Shown one piece after another: positions 4,587 through 5,122 of a stretch of DNA of 5,122 bases. The DNA is taken from the NCBI GenBank assembly GCA_018334735.1, contig JAGXLK010000256.1:1-5122 (forward strand). The letters are read 5' to 3'. Source of the stretch: Planctomycetota bacterium (lineage in GTDB: Bacteria > Planctomycetota > Brocadiia > SM23-32). The position numbers were made by a program, and so were the translations under genes. Below the pieces are notes generated by a model. The model was not told the DNA's origin and did not search any database. It saw only the letters and a program-made list of their open reading frames with translations. The first letter of the stretch is position 1; each line of letters opens with the position of its first letter.

Positions 4587-5122
4587 CGTTTGAACAGATG
4601 CAGCAACAGGCCCGCGAAAAGTGGGAAAGTCTCGAAACAACAGATCAGGTTCTTGTCCGCGTCGGCGCGGGAACATGTGGCCGGGCGGCCGGTGCTCTGG
4701 GAGTCTTGGATGCGGCACGCCGGGAGCTGGACCGGAATGGCAACGATGGTATTGTCTCGTCCGTCGGTTGCATCGGACTCTGCTATGCCGAACCTCTTGT
4801 GGAAATATCCGCACCGGGCACGCCGACGATTCTCTATGGTGATGTTTGCCCCGAAGATATTCCGGATCTGCTGGCCGGGCACGTCGGCGAAGGAGAACTC
4901 GCCGCGGAGAAAGCCGTCGCTGTGATGAACGGAAAATCGGTGGAGGGCCTGCCGGCTTTCGCGGAACATCCGATGCAGAAAGGGCAGTTCCGGAATGTCC
5001 TGCGCAACTGTGGCATCATTGATCCGGAGAATATCGACCACTACATCGCCCGGGATGGTTACGCCGGCCTGAAAAAAGCGCTTTCGATGGATTCGGGTGA
5101 CGTTGTCGAAGAAGTGAAGAAT
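4583..5122 (+). CDS. nuoF: NuoF/HndC-type FMN/NAD(H)-binding subunit, 5' part
   Basis: An open frame of 180 codons from a GTG start to the window edge without a stop; the gene continues beyond. The family is the diaphorase subunit that binds FMN, NAD(P)H and an Fe-S cluster and joins the NuoE-like protein encoded just before it. What is visible: an N-terminal thioredoxin-like ferredoxin domain (about 22-103) with VGAGTCGRAAGA (27-38), VGCIGLCYAEPLVEI (61-75) and LYGDVCPEDIPDLL (84-97), then the entry of the flavoprotein part with the diagnostic LRNCGIIDPENIDHYIARDG (140-159) and a following GYAGLKKAL. Such N-terminal extensions are typical of hydrogenase- and formate-dehydrogenase-linked NuoF proteins rather than the short E. 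coli NuoF. The first motif has one cysteine (C32) instead of two, leaving C32, C63, C67 and C89 in the domain. FMN- and NADH-binding loops and the C-terminal 4Fe-4S ligands lie outside the window. Codon usage matches the preceding gene. Confidence 0.92.
   Translation, partial: MTFEQMQQQAREKWESLETTDQVLVRVGAGTCGRAAGALGVLDAARRELDRNGNDGIVSSVGCIGLCYAEPLVEISAPGTPTILYGDVCPEDIPDLLAGHVGEGELAAEKAVAVMNGKSVEGLPAFAEHPMQKGQFRNVLRNCGIIDPENIDHYIARDGYAGLKKALSMDSGDVVEEVKN

Noticed and set aside
4454..5041. Long minus-strand open frames across the nuoE/nuoF-like genes
   Set aside because: They are shadows of the two + strand genes, which carry clear family motifs.

Overview
The window reads entirely on the + strand. 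It has five protein-coding genes: argC (N-acetyl-gamma-glutamyl-phosphate reductase), a uroporphyrinogen-decarboxylase-like protein, a small flavin-reductase-like FMN protein, a NuoE/HndA-type [2Fe-2S] protein, and the 5' part of a NuoF/HndC-type flavoprotein that runs off the right edge. No tRNA, rRNA, CRISPR array or transposase gene was seen. The moderately GC-rich DNA, the NAD(P)H:acceptor (hydrogenase or complex-I type) pair, the UroD-like paralogue with a GSGN C-terminal motif, and a dispersed-type palindromic repeat fit an uncultured anaerobic bacterium. A PVC-superphylum-like lineage (planctomycete, lentisphaerote or kiritimatiellote type) is my guess from family resemblance, not something the window proves.

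Layout. 4-1017 argC. 1018-1332 is a gap with small inverted repeats, a nine-T run and no convincing gene. 1333-2367 is the UroD-like gene with a good ribosome binding site. 2368-2586 is a short gap with two small hairpins and a possible sigma-70-like promoter. 2587-3090 is the flavin-reductase-like gene, where an AAGGAGGG site fixes the start. 3091-4136 is about 1 kb without a credible gene but unusually rich in hairpins. 4137-4586 (NuoE-like) and 4583-5122 (NuoF-like) overlap by 4 bases and form an operon behind a TTGACA/TAGATT promoter.

The most interesting part is the 1 kb noncoding stretch. Its left part (3138-3283) is a run of hairpins, three of them with the same TGAAR loop, and resembles a dispersed palindromic repeat. 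Its middle (3421-3798) holds several strong stems and ends in a textbook intrinsic terminator about 670 bases after the nearest upstream stop codon, which suggests an independent structured noncoding RNA. Further right is a 13-bp hairpin that re-uses the CTGGAGTTCAG word of the left repeat. Next come two mutually exclusive hairpins, and finally a perfect 14-bp palindrome inside the promoter of the nuoEF-like operon, which looks like an operator.

How the genes fit together: only the last two clearly cooperate. The NuoE-like [2Fe-2S] subunit and the NuoF-like FMN/NAD(H) subunit would form the NAD(P)H-oxidising or -reducing module of an electron-bifurcating hydrogenase, formate dehydrogenase or complex-I-like enzyme; the partner genes lie beyond the window. 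argC, the UroD-like gene and the flavin-reductase-like gene are separated by gaps of 200-300 bases and show no obvious pathway link.
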